Origin: an uncultured Thiotrichaceae bacterium
GTDB taxonomy: Bacteria > Pseudomonadota > Gammaproteobacteria > Thiotrichales > Thiotrichaceae
NCBI GenBank assembly: GCA_902727985.1
Contig: CACVAY010000084.1
Coordinates: 43,686 to 79,685 of the forward strand
Reading direction: 5' to 3'
DNA: 36,000 nucleotides
Numbering within the stretch: position 1 is the stretch's first letter; every line of letters begins with the position of its first letter. Below the pieces are notes generated by a model, which was not told the origin of the DNA, ran no database searches, and saw only the letters and a program-made list of their open reading frames with translations. Shown here in pieces: positions 32,855-36,000 of the stretch. The position numbers were made by a program, and so were the translations under genes.

Positions 32855-34516
32855 TTACTGACTATTAACTACGAGCTTTTGGGAAAGGCCACTCGTTCTC
32901 TCTACACGCTGTTCTAGTGCTTGCTGGAAAATTTCTTTTTGCGCCGCTACCTGTACGTTTTCTTTGGCACGAGTGACGGCCGTATAGAGCAATTCTTTGC
33001 TGAGTAGCGGGTTCATTTGGTCTGGTAATACCATCAATACGGTTGCAAACTCTGAGCCCTGGCTTTTGTGGATCGTCATGGCAAAAGCTGTTTCATATTG
33101 CGGTAAACGCATGGGTAGAATGCGTTTCATTGAGCCGTCTTGCTGTTCGAAGAACACAGTAAGGGTTCTTTCTTCAGGCGGATACAGGCAAATACCAATA
33201 TCTCCATTAAACAGGCCAGTTGCGGGATCATTTTGCGTAATCATCACTGGCTTACCTGCATACCACCCCGTACGAATGTTGAAGCCTTCTTGATGCTGTA
33301 AGCGTCGTTCAAATGAAGCATTCAAGTTTTCTATACCCAGCTTGCCTCTACGCATTGCGCACAACACCTTGAAGCGATTGAACTGTGCGAATATCTCAGC
33401 TGGGTCGTGACTGCTTCTAACCGCTTGCAGATACGGTGCGTATTCTTGATGGAGATGTTCTAGCAAATCACCTTGCACACGGCGCACAGCTGCACATTCA
33501 TCACCTTCCAAGAGTTCCCACGCTCGTTGCGTGTCTTGTTGATTAATGGCTGTCGCGAAGTTTTTAATATCTTCCAGAAATCGATAGGATTTCTTTAATT
33601 CGGACGTGTGCTCTGGCAATGCCTGTGAGAGATCGGCGAGTACTGCGCCTGATTCAACGGATGACAGCTGATCCTTATCACCAAGCAAAATAAGTTGTGC
33701 GCTTGGCTTCAATGCATCAATGAGTTTACTCATCAATGACAGGTCAACCATTGAGGCTTCATCAATCACCACAACATCATGAATTAAGGGATTATCCGCA
33801 TGATGTTTGAAGTAAACAGAGTTTCTTTTCGCCCCTAGCAGGCGATGAATCGTTGATACGTCTTGAGGAATAGATTGCTTTACCTGTTCAGAAAAGACCT
33901 CATTTCCATCATTATCTGTTTTGTTTTTCCCACCAGCCAAGCTTTCTTGCAGACGCATCGCGGCTTTACCTGTGGGTGCTGCCATGCCGATAGACAAGTC
34001 ATAGCCATGCAGAGTTTGCAGAATCGCCAACACCTTCAGAACAGTGGTGGTTTTGCCTGTACCTGGCCCGCCCGTAATAATACTAAAGCGTTGTTGGGCA
34101 ACATTGATTGCGGCACGACGTTGCCAATCAATATCATCCTCGGAATCCTCTGCAAAATAGTGATTCACAATGTTCTGTAAATCATCGGCTGATGTAGCCA
34201 GACCATGAATACGCAGAGCAATTTGTTGCGCAAGGCGCGTTTCATAATGCCAATAGCGATAAAAATACAGACGATTATCTTCAACAATCAACGGCGTCTT
34301 TTCATCTTCAGAGACGCAATTCAGTGGCAATAGGAAGGCACGCTCTTCCTCGCTAATTTCGATACAACTATGCCCACTCGCCAATGCCGCTGAAACATTC
34401 TGCACTAAGCTATACAAGCGATCCCGCTCTGCCTTATCTGCCAAACCACTACGTTTTGCCAACATACTCGCTAGCGCAACATCAAGCCGTGAATAGCTCA
34501 CATCTTTTTCGATCAT
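32855..34516 (-). CDS. recD: Exodeoxyribonuclease V subunit alpha (RecD)
   Basis: 5'-3' helicase subunit of RecBCD, for double-strand-break repair and degradation of foreign DNA. 553 residues, slightly shorter than E. coli RecD (608). Walker A GGPGTGKTT near residue 149, GMAAPTGKAAMRLQES (motif Ia), VVIDEASMVDLSLM (II), LLGDKDQLSSVESGAVL (III), AMTIHKSQGSEF and LLYTAVTRAKENV (V/VI) are all present. The ATG overlaps the recB stop (ATGA), so translation is coupled. It is the last gene of a leftward recB-recD operon. Confidence 0.97.
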   Translation of the reverse strand: MIEKDVSYSRLDVALASMLAKRSGLADKAERDRLYSLVQNVSAALASGHSCIEISEEERAFLLPLNCVSEDEKTPLIVEDNRLYFYRYWHYETRLAQQIALRIHGLATSADDLQNIVNHYFAEDSEDDIDWQRRAAINVAQQRFSIITGGPGTGKTTTVLKVLAILQTLHGYDLSIGMAAPTGKAAMRLQESLAGGKNKTDNDGNEVFSEQVKQSIPQDVSTIHRLLGAKRNSVYFKHHADNPLIHDVVVIDEASMVDLSLMSKLIDALKPSAQLILLGDKDQLSSVESGAVLADLSQALPEHTSELKKSYRFLEDIKNFATAINQQDTQRAWELLEGDECAAVRRVQGDLLEHLHQEYAPYLQAVRSSHDPAEIFAQFNRFKVLCAMRRGKLGIENLNASFERRLQHQEGFNIRTGWYAGKPVMITQNDPATGLFNGDIGICLYPPEERTLTVFFEQQDGSMKRILPMRLPQYETAFAMTIHKSQGSEFATVLMVLPDQMNPLLSKELLYTAVTRAKENVQVAAQKEIFQQALEQRVERTSGLSQKLVVNSQ

Positions 34517-36000
34517 GCCGGCACTCCTCCCTCGAATACTTCCGCCAATGCTTCTAAAGTCGCCAAGCTTGGCATATCCTCAAAGACACCTTGCATGGGC
34601 TGCTCACGGAACATGCCCCGTACAAATAAATAACGTACGCCACCAAAGTGTTGCTCGAAGGAGTAATCAGGCAGGTGATGTTCTAAATGTCGATGCAAAA
34701 CCAAGGAATACAACCAATATTGCAAACCGTAATTGTGTTCATGCATTGCCGTTGTCATAGACACCATATCGTAACTATCCAGCGCGTTAGTTTTGTAATC
34801 CATGACATAATATCGGCCTTCAAACTCACAAATGAGGTCGATAAAACCATTGAGTTGCCCTGTCATTTCTTTCGCTGTAAGCGCTTGGTATGCAGGTGAA
34901 TCTGCCAACACATGATTGAGTTGTTGCGTATCTAAGTCTTGCACCTTGAAATAGAACGGCATTTCTTTGAGGCATTGCTGCTCTTCCAAATCAGCCAAGG
35001 TAAATGTGCCATCAGCAGATAATGGACTGCTGACCGTATTCACTAATAGCTCATTGATCAAGGCAGGATTGGGCTCATCCAGCGGCAATGAATATCGCAT
35101 ACACAATGATTCACGCTGTTTGAGATATTCTTCATCAAAGTTTTCTTGGGCTATTTGTTGGAAGGGGAAATTCTCTAACAATTCATGGATGACATTACCC
35201 GTATGTGAACCCCGCGGTAGTTCATCAGCAACCACTTCAGGGACTGCGACTTCTTGCTCGTCCGCTTTATCCAGCGGGATTTCAGGCATACTCGCGACAT
35301 ATTCATGCGAAGCAAGTGCGCTATAACTCGACATCACCCAATTCGTTTTCATAGGCTGTTGTGGCTCACGCTTACTCAGTACGCCATCATTGGAAGGCGC
35401 TTGATACGCCCCTTCCAGTGGCTGTTCTGTTTCTAACAGTCGGTAGTGAATACCTAGCGCATCTTTGGCGCAATAATCTTGTAGTCGCTCTTCGTAACTA
35501 TCCCCCTCGAAAGCATCCAGTAAATGATTAATCGTGGATGCCAGACTTGCAGCAGTCGCCTTTTGTTCAACATACGTTACATAGCAACGGTATTTTGCCC
35601 GTGTCAGCGCCACATAAAGCAAACGCATTTTTTCTTCTCGCGTCTCCTCTAGCATTTGTTTTTTTACGGCATCCTTATCAACACCCCCTAGATCACACAC
35701 CAACTCATCGTTGATATACGCGGTATAGGATTTGATGGTATTAAAGAGTGTGACGGTCTTCCAAAGCGTTGGGCAAAACACAATCGCATATTCAAGCCCC
35801 TTTGAGGCGTGAATGGTGCTGATCTTGATTGCTTGCTCATCACTCTCAAGACGCATTTCCCGCTCTTGCGATTTATCATCTTCAGCCTGAGAAATTTGCT
35901 CAGACAACCATTGCAGACATTGCGTCATACCCAGTTTTTCTTCTAAGGCCTGCTGTTGCACTAATTCCAGAAGATGCTGAATATTGGTCATGCGACGTTC
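34513..36000 (-). CDS. recB: Exodeoxyribonuclease V subunit beta (RecB), 5' part beyond the window
   Basis: C-terminal 495 residues of the 3'-5' helicase-nuclease subunit of RecBCD. Helicase motifs V and VI are seen (IKISTIHASKGLEYAIVFCPTLW and RLLYVALTRAKYRCYV). The nuclease domain follows, with GNVIHELLENFPF, and GFIDLICEFEGRYYVMDYKTN holding the catalytic Asp-Asp-Lys triad residues. The frame is open to 36000 with no start, and E. coli RecB has about 1180 residues, so more than half lies outside. ATGA overlap with recD. Confidence 0.97.
   Translation of the reverse strand, partial: ERRMTNIQHLLELVQQQALEEKLGMTQCLQWLSEQISQAEDDKSQEREMRLESDEQAIKISTIHASKGLEYAIVFCPTLWKTVTLFNTIKSYTAYINDELVCDLGGVDKDAVKKQMLEETREEKMRLLYVALTRAKYRCYVTYVEQKATAASLASTINHLLDAFEGDSYEERLQDYCAKDALGIHYRLLETEQPLEGAYQAPSNDGVLSKREPQQPMKTNWVMSSYSALASHEYVASMPEIPLDKADEQEVAVPEVVADELPRGSHTGNVIHELLENFPFQQIAQENFDEEYLKQRESLCMRYSLPLDEPNPALINELLVNTVSSPLSADGTFTLADLEEQQCLKEMPFYFKVQDLDTQQLNHVLADSPAYQALTAKEMTGQLNGFIDLICEFEGRYYVMDYKTNALDSYDMVSMTTAMHEHNYGLQYWLYSLVLHRHLEHHLPDYSFEQHFGGVRYLFVRGMFREQPMQGVFEDMPSLATLEALAEVFEGGVPA

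Noticed and set aside
32855-36000. RecBD as a novel defence system
   Set aside because: All motifs match the ordinary RecBCD complex; there are no adjacent phage-defence genes.
1-36000. CRISPR arrays, tRNA or rRNA genes, prophage, integron sites
   Set aside because: I looked in all gaps over about 70 bases and saw no regularly spaced repeats, tRNA cloverleaf signatures, rRNA sequence, integrase or phage genes.

Overview
The window reads as an ordinary chromosomal segment of a moderately AT-rich gammaproteobacterium. Support comes from class-typical genes (recB/recD, truD, erpA, tilS-accA order, kdsB for KDO lipopolysaccharide, pilT/pilU beside yggS-proC-yggT) and a trimeric-type porin. A class I phosphoribulokinase points to a Calvin-Benson autotroph, perhaps a sulfur oxidiser of the Thiotrichales/Thiomicrospira type. 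That lineage guess is inference; there is no rRNA or tRNA gene to anchor it.

Layout. 1-1025: a porin cut by the left edge. 1285-6172: glycine cleavage locus gcvT-gcvH-gcvP on the minus strand behind a tandem glycine riboswitch, with a terminator and a REP-like hairpin between gcvH and gcvP. 6430-7081: a secreted 3D-domain protein under a textbook FNR-type class II promoter, closed by a very strong bidirectional terminator. 7107-9264: yggT, proC, yggS. 9293-9439: a MITE-like long imperfect palindrome immediately upstream of pilT. 9461-12870: three tandem PilT/PilU-type retraction ATPases. 12941-13828: prkB. 13829-15065: 1.2 kb without genes, holding a cluster of DnaA-box sequences. 15066-22811: rimO, accA, tilS, a YqhA-like membrane protein, erpA, kdsB, a lytic transglycosylase (minus strand) and rlmI. 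22950-26579: a TlpA-like thioredoxin, msrA and divergent znuA / znuCB. 26592-27811: sixA-like phosphatase and a YqaA-family membrane protein. 27898-30311: a three-gene minus-strand cassette encoding a tiny lipoprotein ending in GCGCN (DUF4266), an outer-membrane beta-barrel (DUF3570) and an atypical cytosolic ApbE. Just upstream of it are an IS30-family transposase remnant and then a divergent zinc-amidase lipoprotein (30684-31316). 31388-36000: truD, an orphan ribbon-helix-helix antitoxin-like gene, recD, and recB cut by the right edge.

How the genes work together. gcvTHP catabolises glycine to one-carbon units and senses its own substrate by riboswitch. PilT/PilU1/PilU2 would power pilus retraction. 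znuA/znuCB import zinc. The best candidate for an undescribed system is DUF4266-DUF3570-ApbE: the three genes are compactly arranged, the first two overlap, and together they suggest an envelope redox or flavin-related function whose substrate is unknown. All motif statements come from reading the sequence; family names are from memory and no database search was run.
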